Shown: in pieces, positions 29,665-40,723 of the stretch
How positions within the stretch are numbered: the stretch's first letter is position 1
Layout: the number at the start of each line of letters is the position of its first letter
Origin: Anisus vortex
Lineage: Eukaryota; Mollusca; Gastropoda; Planorbidae
Assembly: GCA_949126835.1 (NCBI GenBank)
Contig: OX421506.1
Coordinates: 15,702,447-15,766,446, forward strand
DNA length: 64,000 bases
Reading direction: 5' to 3'
Translations under genes and position numbers: made by a program
The notes under the pieces: model-generated
Databases searched by the model: none
Told to the model about the DNA's origin: nothing
The model's input: only the letters and a program-made list of their open reading frames with translations

Positions 29665-29808
29665 TAATATTAACTTTCAATTATATCTATCAATCACTTT
29701 GACATTATTTATAATAAACTGTTGATTGCATTGTCATGGGTCAGGAATCTTGACAGTGAAAATGGTTAGAAACTATGGGGGTAAGTCCAAAACAGCCGTT
29801 CGTTAGTC

Positions 29809-30170
29809 TTGGAGAATTAGAGCCCTTTATTATTCCAGACCCACCCCACCTTATTAAAAACCTTAGGAATAATTTCATGACCAAAGACATACATTTTACA
29901 CTTCATGGACTCGTGTACAATCTTTATATGAAATTGACAGACTAGGACTATCCCTAAATGGAATGACAACCAATTCACCCTACCAAGAGGCAAAGAAATG
30001 AAAGTCATCCTAGCATGCCAAATATTTTCTCATTCGGCAGCAGTCGCTATGAAATATTTCCCTTAAAGCAATTCCTAAAGAAGCAACACAAACTGCAGTT
30101 TTCTTAGAAACTGTTCATTCTAAGTGGGATTTTGTTGACTCCAGTAATTTAAATGCTTCAGCATGTAAAA
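29809..30170 (+). pseudogene. P-element/THAP9-like transposase, DPPHLIKN segment, copy 1
   Basis: IIPDPPHLIKNLRNNF and, after a frame shift, PRGKEMKVILACQIFSHSAA and KWDFVDSSNLNAS. These follow the D-PPHL-x-KN ... KMKV-x-x-A-x-QVFS ... F-x-D-x-x-N order of P-element-like transposases. Truncated at the duplication junction. Confidence 0.7.
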
Positions 30171-30429
30171 AAACCATCACCATAAATAAGGGGACGCAAG
30201 AGTTGTTTAGGAGCAACCTCCCGCTACTGTAGTATAGTGGATCAGTTCATTTTGATGTCTTTCTATTCACAGTCTTGAAGCTAATAATTTAAAAAAAGAA
30301 ATCGAGAATAAAAGGTTTACCATAGAGTTAAAAAGGTATGTTTATTTTTATTGTGAAATTTGGACCATACATTAATCTGCCTAATCTTGTAGCCAGCCTA
30401 TAACTCCCCTATCCTTAAGCCAAGTTGCA

Positions 30430-30847
30430 AAACTGCCATCAATTGGAAAAAAGCAATTATGATCCCCATCCATAAACAAGGGAAACCTCGGACTAAAGTA
30501 GACAGTTACCCACCTATGAGCCTAACCAGCAGTGTATGCAAGTTGATGGAAAGAATAATCAACAAAATACTCACCTGGTTTCTAGAAACAAACAGTCTAT
30601 TAACGCAAGAACAAGGAGGCTTTAGAAGGTACAGATCAACAGAAGATCAAATTGCTTTCATCACACAAGAGATAGAAGATGGCTTCCATGAAAAGAAGCA
30701 CACAACAATTGTATGGGTCGACCTGGAAAAGGCTTTCGATAAAGTGTGGGAAGAAGGGCTGGTACTAAAATTAATAAATAATAAAATCTCCAACAGAATG
30801 CTCAACTGGACTTACACCCATGGGACACAAATGGCTCAGTCACAATG
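30430..30847 (+). pseudogene. LINE reverse transcriptase fragment, copy 2
   Basis: Open for 129 codons from MIPIHKQGKPRTKVDSY through GGFRRYRSTEDQ and WVDLEKAFDKVWEEG to NRMLNW, then HGTQMAQSQ and TGA. Copy 2 lacks the stop present in copy 1 (KV-stop becomes KVW). Confidence 0.87.
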
Positions 30848-31100
30848 AGAGACTCCCTAGCAGGAATAAACAAAAAGACAAAGCATGACACAAACACTCT
30901 CTCAGATTTAGCAATCAAAGAAATAGATGATCTCTACCCCAGCGGTTTCTGGATAAGAGCATATACAGATGGCTCCTCTCAAACTGCCAAAACGGAGGCG
31001 CTGGGATCTATATTGAGTGGCCAAACGGAAACAAATTGAAACGAAGCATACCCACTGGGAAAATATCAGACTCGCTCAAAGCCGAAACAGAAGCAATAGG
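30845..31100 (+). pseudogene. LINE RNase H fragment, copy 2
   Basis: Same as copy 1 apart from single changes (SGVWIRAY/SGFWIRAY). The junction between polymerase and RNase H pieces is identical in both copies, so the deletion predates the duplication. Confidence 0.8.
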
Positions 31101-31194
31101 ATTTAGTAGATAGAAATTTTATGGCAACACTTTTTTGTTAAGAAAGCATAAAATAAGGCACTCTTTTCATTTTCATGATTTCTATTTGATTTTG

Positions 31195-31460
31195 GGATAG
31201 TTTTGTTTTAATTACTCTGTTCATTCAATCAATGTATTGAACTTTTCATCTCTATTTTCATTATTACACTGTATTTGCTTTTCGGTATTGTTTTGTTTTA
31301 ATAAAAACTATTCATTCAATCTATTGAACTTATCTCTATTTGTATTATTAGTAGATTACACTGTATTTGCTTTTTGGTACATAGTTTTGTTTCAGTTACA
31401 GTCTTGATTCAATATATTGTATTTTAAAATTGATATTCAATATTAAATTCTATTTGCAAT
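31195..31460. repeat. Three imperfect tandem copies of about 90 bp (copy 2)
   Basis: Second-copy counterpart of 26205-26472. Downstream 31.5-32.9 kb is AT-rich with nothing recognised. Confidence 0.7.
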
Positions 31461-32877
31461 GTTGTTTGCACACATAATAAATGTAATGGATTCTATTTTT
31501 AATTACTATTGTCCTTCAGAGGCTAATAGAATCTTGAGTTAAGCTGAACTTTGATTCTTAAATGTTATTTTGCACATCACGTATAATAACTTGATACCGG
31601 TACGGCAAAATCTTTGCAACAATACATATATATTTTATTATTATTCACAATTGAAAGAACAGATATAAAACGTCCAGTACATCCAATATATATGAAATAT
31701 AAACACATAAGTTCATAATACTATCTATAGAAGCATTTGTAAAATATAGTCTCAGTTATTACACAACCTTTTCTTTCTACACTTCAGCTCTATCCTCTAA
31801 AAACACCTGACCAAGTAAAAAGTTATGTGTTACTAAAAGCATGAAGACCTAACAACAGCTCACAATTTCTGGCCTTTTCTCTCCAAACAAAAAACACACA
31901 CATTATCAATACACACATTCTTGGTCAAAGGGAATTAAATGTACATTACAACTTTCATCTCAATAGTTCCCCTTGATATTCAATGTTTGATAATTATAAC
32001 GCTAACAATAAATATACAATGTATTGTGAAATACATTGGTTCAAAACTAGATTGTTTGCGTTTAAATTATGTTTGCAACAGTGGAATTGGAAAATCTAGC
32101 TTGTTTGGTTCCAGGTTTAGGAAAATTTGGGTAATTAACTCCTTAAATAAACGGAACAGAGGATGCTGGTATCATAAATAATTACATTATTTTCAAATAT
32201 TATCTTCATGATGTTAAGGAGTCATTGAATCATAATATCAGTTTAATCTTAGTAAACATAATATCAAGGTTTTATTATCAAGCCATTTCGTCCCCTCAGT
32301 ATTATTATCGTCAAGACTATATATAGTTTTGAAAAAAAATGCACATGAAGTTTCACAAGACCACCAGTAGCCCACAATTAGTGTTGCAAGTAATTTTGTG
32401 TTCATACTCTCTTTAAGACCCTTATAAGATACCCTTTAAATAGATATTTATACAACTTATGTGTATTTTGTGTTGGAAATAAGATTTTTCACTTTTGAGA
32501 TAGAACAAAATACATATTAATTTTAGAAAGTCCAAAAATTGTATAATGTTCTACGTCAATTTTTATCTCAAATGTATTATAATTTTTGTATATGATCAAT
32601 TATATGCTAAAATATCAACATTTTAATAAAAAAAATTATTTGGAGTACCAGGTATTTGTTTGAATTAATCCAACAGTAGTAGAAATGCATATTATTCTCT
32701 TGGTCATCCACCACATCAAGTTAGCCTAGAAGAAATTCTATAGGTACTCCTTTAAAATCAATTTTACCTCAACTTGCTCCAAACTATTTTACTATACTAG
32801 TACTAATTATTCACAAAATAAAATACAGCCTTAAGTTTAATTAACTTGTCTTAATTAATTGTTGTATTATCTTTATC

Positions 32878-33275
32878 TGGTAGGGTATATAAGTTGTCCA
32901 AAAGAGAAATTGTAATACAATTAGTTTGAATTTTGTTCAGAAATTAAGTGTCTTGCCACAAAAGGTGACAAAAGCAAAACATGCTTAAATGCAACAGTGG
33001 CACAAAGTATTTTGAGCCCATATAACATATATCACAGGCTGAAAGAGGAAACGCTTTTGTCAAGTTGCCTCCTTGTCAAGGCACAACACAAAACCCAAAT
33101 GAGAGCTTCCACACGTTGATTTGGCTGAGGTGTCTTAAACATATATTATATTTGTTGGGTCAAAGAGAGTGGCTATAGATTTAGTTTATCTTTTTTTGTT
33201 TTAAATGTAGGTGTCTCCAGTGGATTGTCAATATACGCAGGGCAGACAAAAACAACATCAACACCCGTAAAGTAT
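32878..33275 (+). pseudogene. MULE-type transposase C-terminal fragment, only in duplication copy 2
   Basis: The roughly 400 bp missing from copy 1 encode CQGTTQNPNESFHTLIWLRC-LKH and later VGVSSGLSIYAG. The NPNES-x-x-x-x-IW ... FN-x-G pattern is seen near the C-terminus of animal Mutator-like transposases and related proteins. The frame is stopped at 33179. Copy 1 probably lost the segment by deletion, since the two sides carry short TG homology. Confidence 0.5.
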
Positions 33276-33630
33276 GTTCTTCACATTTTGATATCTCCAT
33301 GTATCCGTGCCCTACAAATATTGCAGAGTCTCGGTTCCTTCCAATTGCTATACCAACAATTGTAATGTGTCCTAATCCACCTCAACAAATGCCTTCTATT
33401 TAAAAAAAAACTGGAGGAAAAAGAAAATTACTTAAACTTGGTGAATCACCAAAAACATGTAGAAAGTTACTAAAATTAGACATACAAGAGATACGATTTC
33501 CATAGAGACAGCTTCAGACAGTTCAGGATATTATTTCTCTCAGAAATCAACTCTTTGCAGTTCAGGTAGACTTAAAAAAGCAAAAGATATTGCTCACAAA
33601 TCTACAATAAAAGGTTAAAAGATTACAAGC

Positions 33631-34262
33631 TTGGGTTTTTTAAGTTGTAAGAAGACCAGAGCAAGTCTAAATGAAAATGTATGTGATGCAAAAAAGTCTA
33701 CATTAGAGTCAATTGTGAAGGATTTTCCACCTGTAGTGTTCCGAGTGTTTTATTATTTATTTAATTTTTTACCTGTAGATAAGCAACAGACAATCGTGTT
33801 CGTTTTAGACGCCATTTAATTTCTGAAATACATAGGAACGGTGTCAATTCTTGACAATGCACCGATACACTTTTACAATACGGAGATACACCACACCACC
33901 AGTACCTGCTGCTTTATTTCAGGTTCTAATGAAAAAGAAGAACATTTTGTGGAGTAGGGAAAAGAATCATGCTTGTCTGTATTTTTTTTAGAAGTCCAAC
34001 AGCCTACTCCATCCTTAGGGTAAGTGGATTTCAACTACCACATCCTGCTACTTTAAGGCGGCAATATAGTGATGTGCTCAGAAGCACGGTGTTATGTCCT
34101 GTTCTCAATCACATGCTTCGAGTAAGAGTCTTGACATTGCAAGAACATGAGAAAAGAGTAACACTGTCCCTTGATGGCATGACTCTTTAACAGGGCATAA
34201 CTTTTGACAGTTCAGGGGACATTTTAAAGGGTTTTATTGACTGTGGTAAATATGGTAAGCCA
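33631..34262 (+). pseudogene. P-element/THAP9-like transposase N-terminal part, copy 2
   Basis: Same as 28241-28870 with minor changes. Copy 2 lacks a 10-base repeat (CAGTATTAAC) after the stop. Confidence 0.65.
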
Positions 34263-34747
34263 ATAAATGAGCAAATCGGGGAGTTCTTTTTATGGTTCGA
34301 GAGTTTTCTTTAAAATAGAAACAGATTATTGGATTTTATATAACGAGGCAATATAAAAACAGATAAGCTGGGTAGCATCATTAAATATGCTGTGTCAACA
34401 TTATATGTGACACTCCACGACAAAACGAGTCGCTTCTCACCTCGGCCTATTTTGAGCTAAAGTAAAAAATAGATCTATGTGTTTGGGGTGAAAAGGATCA
34501 ATTTTGGGAATTTGATTATTTCTAATTATTTATTCATTTCTACACACATCTGTAATATTGTTCTTTTAAATTAAATTCAAGTTTATATATGGGTAAGTCA
34601 TACGGATGACTGATATTTGTTTAACTATGATGCTCAAAAAGTAAAACACATATATGATTTAATGTTTAAAACATTTTGGAAACCAGGTAGTAAAAATCAT
34701 TATTAATTCAATGTTATTTCAAATTTAATGTATTTTTAATGTTTCAG

Positions 34748-35034
34748 AATTAACCAAAACAAGCTGACCAATGTCCAGAAAAGATTCAGGGCCTGGAGGG
34801 ATACAGGCAGTATTCCGGAAAAGAAGTGGGGTGGTAGAAGGTTTAATAACCATGCTTTAAAACTTGACCATGTTGACCGGGTTGTTACCTTCCTGCGGAA
34901 CTTTGCAGAGGACCATGCCTTGGTTCTACCCAGAGGCATTCCTCGCTTTAAAAGAAGTGATGTCAAGATCCTGCCTTCTTCACAAACTAAAGCAGCTATT
35001 TGGCGACATTATAGAAATTTGTTTCTTGCAATAG
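34748..35034 (+). pseudogene. DUF7869-family N-terminal exon, copy 2 (open)
   Basis: Acceptor GTTTCAG, donor ATAG|GTAATA, about 95 open codons: QKRFRAWRDTGSIPEKKWGG, DHVDRVVTFLRNFAEDHALV, LPRGIPRFKRSDVKILPSSQ, TKAAIWRHYRNLF. This resembles the F-x-x-NYAE-x-x-A-x-x-LPGR-x-PG-x-K ... LLPSS-x-TK-x-x-VW segment found N-terminal in DUF7869-type invertebrate proteins. An intact exon with good splice sites inside otherwise dead sequence is notable. Confidence 0.6.
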
Positions 35035-35186
35035 GTAATATTAACTTTCAATTATATCTATCAATCACTTTGACATTATTTATAATAAACTGTTGATTGC
35101 ATTGTCATGGGTCAGGAATCTTGACAGTGAAAATGGTTAGAAACTATGGGGGTAAGTCCAAAACAGCCGTTCGTTAGACTTGGAGA

Positions 35187-35660
35187 ATTAGTTTAGAGTC
35201 CTTTATTATTCAAGACCCACCCCACCTTATTAAAAACCTTAGGAATAATTTCATGACCAAAGACATACAGTTTACACTTCATGGACTCGTGTACAATCTT
35301 TATATGAAATTGACAGACTAGGACTATCCCTAAATGGAATGACAACCAATTCACCCTACCAAGAGGCAAAGAAATGAAAGTCATCCTAGCATGCCAAATA
35401 TTTTCTCATTCGGCAGCAGTCGCTATGAAATATTTCCCTTAAAGCAATTCCTAAAGAAGCAACACAAACGGCAGTTTTCTTAGAAACTGTACATTCTAAG
35501 TGGGATTTTGTTGACTCCAGTAATTTAAATGCTTCAGCATTTAAAAAGACCATCACTGCTAAGACAATAGACCAAGATACACCTTTGTTAAGGACTGGAA
35601 GTTTTGTAAAAAAAAAAAAAACACTGTGAAAATTTTGCCTAGTCACAAAGGATGGTTACT
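35187..35660 (+). pseudogene. P-element/THAP9-like transposase, DPPHLIKN segment, copy 2
   Basis: Same motifs as 29809-30170 (ends FKKTITAKTIDQDTPLLRTG), extending about 90 bp further past the duplication end into an A13 run and unique sequence. This extension shows that copy 2 holds the original right flank. Confidence 0.7.
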
Positions 35661-36187
35661 GGCCTTAAAGGCAAGGAATTCTCTTTCTGTCAGATTGAAA
35701 GAAAAATTACTTTCTTATTTATGTTTAAGAAAATGTAAACTGAATTACATAGAAAACATGCACTAGCAAATTAGGATTTAATAAATTACCATGACATGCG
35801 CAAAAGACGTGCAACAAAGACTGTGGGCTTGTACAGCCAGAGCAGAAGACAAAAATAAGACTCATAAGTAAAGTCATAAAGCATATATTAGAGATATATA
35901 ATTTGATGCCTACATAGGTCTATAACATAATAGGCCTATAGAAATATATGTCATGACCTACAAATAATGTAATAGGATATAATGGGTGGAATTTTATATA
36001 AAATAGGCCTATAGGTCTATTTATATTATGCCTGTTGACTGTTTGTTAAAATTAAAATGAATTCATGATGAGCATCATAGCTATTGAAATCATTAGAGCA
36101 CACATTTCCCCAATGGCACACTAAATTCCGTCGTCTCACGAGACTAATGGAAGCCAACAATTACAAAATTAATTAATATATTAAATA
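35661..36187. other. Stretch with no recognised feature
   Basis: AT-rich, with several TAGGCCTATA words. No convincing frame or repeat family. Confidence 0.4.
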
Positions 36188-36191
36188 TTAA

Positions 36192-36884
36192 CCATTTCGA
36201 CACTACAGTCGCAGCGCGTCGCCTCTACTGGCTGACAACTATAGTCCTCGCGCGTCGCCGATTTCGGGTTGTTTCGTTGCCGACAGTACTGCTAGTTTTT
36301 AATTGCTTAATAAACTCTTTTTAAACTCTGACCTAGAAGAGCAATAGTGACGCTATTTTTACATGTTTGTTTGGTATTTTTAGCTTGATCGATAGGATTT
36401 GATTTTTTGAAAATAATGCATTTTTAAGGCTAGGTCTACGAAAATTGAAAGTATTTTGGCAATATTTAGAGAAGCATTAGGCTAGGCTTGTGAGGAAAAG
36501 GCTGTATTATTTTGATAATGCTAATATAATAGTGATATTGAAAGCATTGTAGAAGTTGAATAGGCTTTGAATAGGATTATTTGAGTCCGATACAAAAAAT
36601 TCAAAATTTCTTGACAAACTATCGGAACCTATTGATGTATACTCAGTGATTTTTATTATCTTCCTTTTTATTTATTAGTTAATTGTCATCTCTTCTAGTT
36701 TGAATTAAACTTTATATTTTTATATTTTAACTGTGAAGAATTTAATTCAGTTGTTTGGATAGTTCTTTTACAGTGAATTTTTAAATAATATTTTTTATCT
36801 GATTTTTGTTCAATAAACGGAGTTATGCAACTTGGCTTAGGGATAGGGGAGTTATAGGCTGGAAAATGCTTAGGGCTGAAATGG
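36192..36884. mobile_element. 693-bp piggyBac-type MITE flanked by TTAA
   Basis: TTAA at 36188-36191 and 36885-36888. The ends CCATTTCG and TGAAATGG are inverted copies over seven bases. There is no transposase. Its right end (36828-36861, GGGGAGTTATAGGCTGG) recurs inverted at 25408-25443 and in the second duplication copy, so the family has several members here. Confidence 0.75.
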
Positions 36885-37029
36885 TTAAATAACATTCCAA
36901 TAATTAGAGTTAATTTATTTCATCTTATTTTATATATAATTAATTGTAAATGAAACTATATAGATCTTTTTTAAAAATTAGTTTTTACTTTTTAGACTGC
37001 ATGAGTCGAACAGAGTGAATGAGATCCCT

Positions 37030-37240
37030 GAGGATATTCCACAAACCAATGATGTCAGTTGCTAAACAGATGAAACTGAGATGTCCAAATTATTAGAACT
37101 TTTGAAAGAAAAAGATGAGACCATACAACAACTTAAACTTAAAAACCTAAAGTTGGAGTTCTTTTTTCATCCCTTTCAGCCAAAGGAGATAGTATATTTC
37201 AATCTATAACAGGTTATTCTATTAAAATTTTTAATGTAAT
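37030..37240 (+). pseudogene. Upstream coding remnant of the IS4EU/ISL2EU-like element
   Basis: MSKLLELLKEKDETIQQLKL is a coiled-coil-like stretch of the kind that links the THAP and DDE parts in ISL2EU/IS4EU transposases, followed by KNLKLEFFF. No THAP zinc finger was found upstream. Stops precede the main ORF. Confidence 0.45.
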
Positions 37241-37321
37241 ATTTAATTTTTTTTTAAACTAGAAGAATCTCTTAAATCTAGTATGGGTGCTCTCTAAGCA
37301 TTAAATCCCATTGATCAATTT

Positions 37322-38053
37322 TTGCTCATTGTTGTGAGACTTCATCATGCACTTAGTGAATGTTTCCTGGCAGTTTTATTTCAAATTAGCCAATCAACTG
37401 TTTCAAGAATTTTTAACAATTGTTTAGAAATTATTTATAAAAAAAGTATTAATGTAAACATATGGCCACACAAATCACAAGTACAAGCTTTTATGCCACC
37501 AACATTTTATCAACATTTCCCTTCTTGCAGATGTATTATCGATTGTACAGAATTTTTCATTCATCAGCCATCTAAGCCTACCGAACAGCAAAGTACATTT
37601 AGTAACTATAAAAATCATAACACTCTTAAATCACTAATTGGAATAAATCCCAGTGGAACTATTACTTTTATATCAGAACTTTACAATGGTGCAATTTCAG
37701 ATAAAGAACTAACTTTAAGGAGTAAATTTATTGAAAAATTGGAACTTGGTGATTGTGTTTTAGCAGATAGAGGCTTCACTAGTTTGACAGATATTTTAGA
37801 ATCTAAAGGATGTACTCTCTTTACACCTAATTTTTTAAAAGATAAAATTCAATTTCCTTTGAATGAAAGAAGTGAAAATAAAACTATTTCATCACATAGG
37901 TGTCAAGTAGAAAGAATTATTAGCAGAATACAAAATGTTCAAATTCTAAATTCTGAAATTCCTTATAGTTTACTTCATAATATTAATGAGATTCATTATG
38001 TATGTGCATTTTTGACAAATTTTTCAGACAAACCCCTTATAAATGTTTGTTAA
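37322..38053 (+). CDS. IS4EU/ISL2EU-type DDE transposase (DDE_Tnp_4), catalytic domain ORF
   Basis: A 243-codon open frame, the longest single DNA-transposon frame in the window. It begins with a helix-turn-helix-like segment (ISQSTVSRIFNNCL, residues 22-35), then IDCTEFFI (Asp74), FSNYKNHNTLKSLIGI, DKELTLRSKFI, LADRGFTS (Asp149) and CQVERIISR (Glu197): the complete DDE triad and the conserved TFS-x-YKNHNT motif of this group. The frame opens after a TAA at 37297; ATG at 37322 is the first in-frame, but residues upstream (LNPIDQFLL) look homologous too, so the real N-terminus is probably lost. Flanking terminal repeats were not found. The protein may be recently active or partly functional in trans; this is inferred. 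Confidence 0.88.
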   Translation: MLIVVRLHHALSECFLAVLFQISQSTVSRIFNNCLEIIYKKSINVNIWPHKSQVQAFMPPTFYQHFPSCRCIIDCTEFFIHQPSKPTEQQSTFSNYKNHNTLKSLIGINPSGTITFISELYNGAISDKELTLRSKFIEKLELGDCVLADRGFTSLTDILESKGCTLFTPNFLKDKIQFPLNERSENKTISSHRCQVERIISRIQNVQILNSEIPYSLLHNINEIHYVCAFLTNFSDKPLINVC

Positions 38054-38117
38054 TCAAATACAGCATCAGTATAAAAAAATTTGATTCCATCTGTGAAATT
38101 AAATAACGTGATTTAAT

Positions 38118-38336
38118 CAGTGCCTTTACAAGATTATGTGGCGCCCCAAGGCAAAAGTTTCAGCACCGCCCCCTTGCATACTGTAACTGCTTGTTTAGTG
38201 CTATATTTATACTAAATTTGCCGCCCCTTGCATACTGTAACTGCTTGTTTAGTGCTATATTTATACTAAATTTGCCGTCTCCCTGGAAGTGCCGCCCCCG
38301 GGCATATGCCCCTTCTGCCCCCCAGTGAGGGCACTG
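38118..38336. mobile_element. 219-bp hAT MITE with internal duplication
   Basis: Ends CAGTGCC/GGCACTG. Target duplications GATTTAAT (38110-38117) and GATCTAAT (38337-38344) differ at one base. Inside, a block with CCTTGCATACTGTAACTGCT and TTTATACTAAATTTGCCG occurs twice in tandem. Relative of 14014-14125. Confidence 0.88.
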
Positions 38337-38637
38337 GATCTAATTATGTACAAGTTTGAGCACTACATTGATAAAAAATGTATCATTGTTATCTTTTTAG
38401 TGTTTTGTTCATATAATTAATTTTATTAAAAAAACATAATGTTCTTTGATATTATAACACATCTATTGAAAGAATAACTTTAGACTGTTAAAGTATTACA
38501 AATGTATACATTAGACTTGTAATGTAGTAGGGGCATATTATTCGAGTAACAGCTAGTTCGTATGGCCATAGAAAATGCAGAACTATTCTTAAATTAAACC
38601 ATGAATCAATTTGTAAATATTTGACATTTTACTTAAG

Positions 38638-39129
38638 CAGGGTTCGTACAGAAAAACTGCCTCAAAATTCCATGAGTTTTCCAGAAGTTTTTCAGGAGTA
38701 TATTTTTTGAAAAGCCAAGCTGAGCTCACTGCACACCTCACTACATAGCTTTTTTTTTGTTTTACGACATTACGGGGTCTTATACTTATATAGCCTATTT
38801 CCCAAGTTTGGATCGAAAAAAAAACAAGATCTAGTAACAAAAAACAAACAAACAAGGAGTGGCATCACTTCTGTCAACGTTTTCGAGCGGAAATAAAAAG
38901 TGGCAACGCGCGTTAAATCCAATAGGGCTTTCTGGAAAAGTGAAAGTACAATCTAAGAGCATTGATTACGATTTTTTTAAAATTAATAATTAATCTCCCT
39001 CGAAAAATAAGGAGTTTTTATTATTTTCCCAGGACTAAATGCAGTTTTTCCAGGAGTTTTAAGGTCCTGGAACACAACTTTTTGTTTCCCAGGAGTTTCA
39101 AGGAGTTTCCAGGAGCAGTATGAACCCTG
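38638..39129. mobile_element. 492-bp hAT-like MITE (CAGGGTTC ends)
   Basis: Ends CAGGGTTCGTAC and GTATGAACCCTG are inverted copies, with repeated CCAGGAGTTT motifs inside. TTAAG lies immediately on both sides (38633-38637 and 39130-39134), so the visible duplication is five bases rather than the eight usual for hAT. Confidence 0.75.
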
Positions 39130-39133
39130 TTAA

Positions 39134-39541
39134 GGGAAGACACCAGTCGGGAACGACATGTTATTTTGTTTTCTTTTTTTTTTATTTGAAAATATTATAC
39201 TATAAGCTTTTTTCTACACATTTTCAGTGCTTTCTGAAATTTCTAAATGAACTAATTTAGAATTTGAAAATGATCACTTGTTGATAAAACAGGTCTAAAA
39301 ATCATAAATTATGAAAAAGTCGCAATATTGTGACCATAGCAACATGTAGAAACAGTTTTACACAGGATTTTATTTGATTTCATTGTGTATTTATAAACTG
39401 TGTAAAAAAAGTAATTAAAAATTATTTTTTAGTGATGATGCATCCCTTCCTCCAAGCCTTCCCCCCCCCCTCCTCCGCAGAGATTTATAGAATATTAGAT
39501 ATATATTACAAAAGATAATGCCACCCAGCTGGTGTCTTCCC
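39134..39541. mobile_element. 408-bp TTAA-flanked MITE
   Basis: TTAA at 39130-39133 and 39542-39545. A 13-bp perfect terminal repeat GGGAAGACACCAG occurs inverted at the right. A TTAA target with G-rich ends fits the Kolobok or piggyBac superfamilies. No coding frame. Its left end is the insertion site of the neighbouring hAT MITE. Confidence 0.85.
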
Positions 39542-39756
39542 TTAAGTATTTTTTTATTTAAAATATTTTTATAAAAGTTTATAGTTTAAATATAATCTTT
39601 ATATACTAGCATGAAGTATAGTTGTTTAGTATTACTTAGAATAATGATTGATAGTGTTCATTCTATTCAATGTTACATTTAGTTAATATATTACTAAGTA
39701 TTGTTGTGTGAAAATGTTTAATATGTATTAACATAAATTTAATGACCTTCTTAAAA

Positions 39757-39985
39757 ACTATATGAGGCACAGTGGTCAATTGACATCATGTTAGAAGATG
39801 TGAAACTTGTGGAATCGAAACATGGTGAAGGTTAAGATTTTGTTTTCATAATAAAAGGTACCCCTGAGTCTACCAATATATGATGGGTACCCGACACTAT
39901 TTGTGGTCAATTAAAGTCAGCAGAGAATTGTGCTGCCCACACATCCCCTCGTATGCCTTGGCCACAGAAATTTGGTGACAATATC
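39757..39985 (+). repeat. tRNA-derived SINE, diverged relative of 12975-13200
   Basis: Head with CACAGTGGTCAATTG (A-box-like) and GGAATCGAAAC (weak B box). Body with CCTGAGTCTACC, GATGGGTACCCGACA, TTGTGCTGCCC and GCCACAGAAA in the same order as the other copy. Confidence 0.55.
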
Positions 39986-40474
39986 CATATGACCATTATT
40001 GTATATAGGATACTTTACTATTGAAAAGTAATAAATTATCCAAGGCTATGTGTTTTATTTAATGTTTATGTAAATTAGTATTATATTTTATTTCATTACA
40101 AATAAATGTATAGATAATGTATTCAATATTTCAAAATAAAATAACTTATGCATAAATAGTTGAATTCAATTTAATTTATTGTACCTGGAATGAGTATATA
40201 TGAGATTTGAATCTTTTTATATTTAACTGATTATTTTTATTACTAAACAACCTGAGTGAACAATATTTTGCTAAATCAAATTGTATGTGTAATTTCCTAC
40301 ACATATTAAATTTTGACAATGATATTAAAAAAAAACTTTTAAGTAACATAATATAATAATAAAAGGGACATTTTAGTCTCTCCACAAAATATTGATAGTC
40401 TGAATTTTTCATTTAATAAAATGTTAAGTTGTAGGTAAAATTTAGTTGACAAAATATAGTCAGATATAGTTAAC

Positions 40475-40723
40475 AATATAGCAGGTAGTATAGTTCAGAA
40501 AATCGGTTCAGACAAAAATGATTTGGGTTTGTGTGATGGCTATCGTGAACTAATATTTGATTTTTCACATTCATCTGAAAATAATTTAATTACTTTTAAA
40601 GAATATAAACCAGGTGCATTGACTAGGGTAAGTGAACCAGTTAGTGAATTATGCAATGCTTTTGAAATCTTCTCTCAGTCTGTGGGCAAATCTAGTTTGT
40701 ATGGTGACCTTATAATGAAATAA
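40475..40723 (+). pseudogene. Possible P-element-like transposase C-terminal piece
   Basis: The frame IAGSIVQKIGSDKNDLGLC, ELIFDFSHSS, NLITFKEY-KPGALTRVSEPV resembles the Y-x-AGY-x-x-x-K ... C ... L-x-x-x-K tail of P-element/hAT-like transposases. It ends at the TAA 40721-40723 within the first unit of the downstream tandem repeat. Weak match. Confidence 0.33.

Larger units (their letters stand above)
25202..30180. repeat. Tandem duplication, copy 1 (about 4.98 kb)
   Basis: Starts GGACGCAAGAGTTGTTTAGG and is repeated directly from 30191. By eye the copies are about 98% identical. Copy 1 lacks about 400 bp present in copy 2 (32878-33275). It carries LINE, P-element-like and DUF7869-like pieces. 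Confidence 0.95.
30191..35570. repeat. Tandem duplication, copy 2 (about 5.38 kb)
   Basis: Begins at the CACCATAAATAAGG|GGACGCAAG junction. Its right edge is where it continues past the point where copy 1 stops, near CATCACTGCTAAGAC (about 35550). It retains longer reading frames than copy 1 at several places, so it is closer to the ancestral sequence. Confidence 0.95.
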
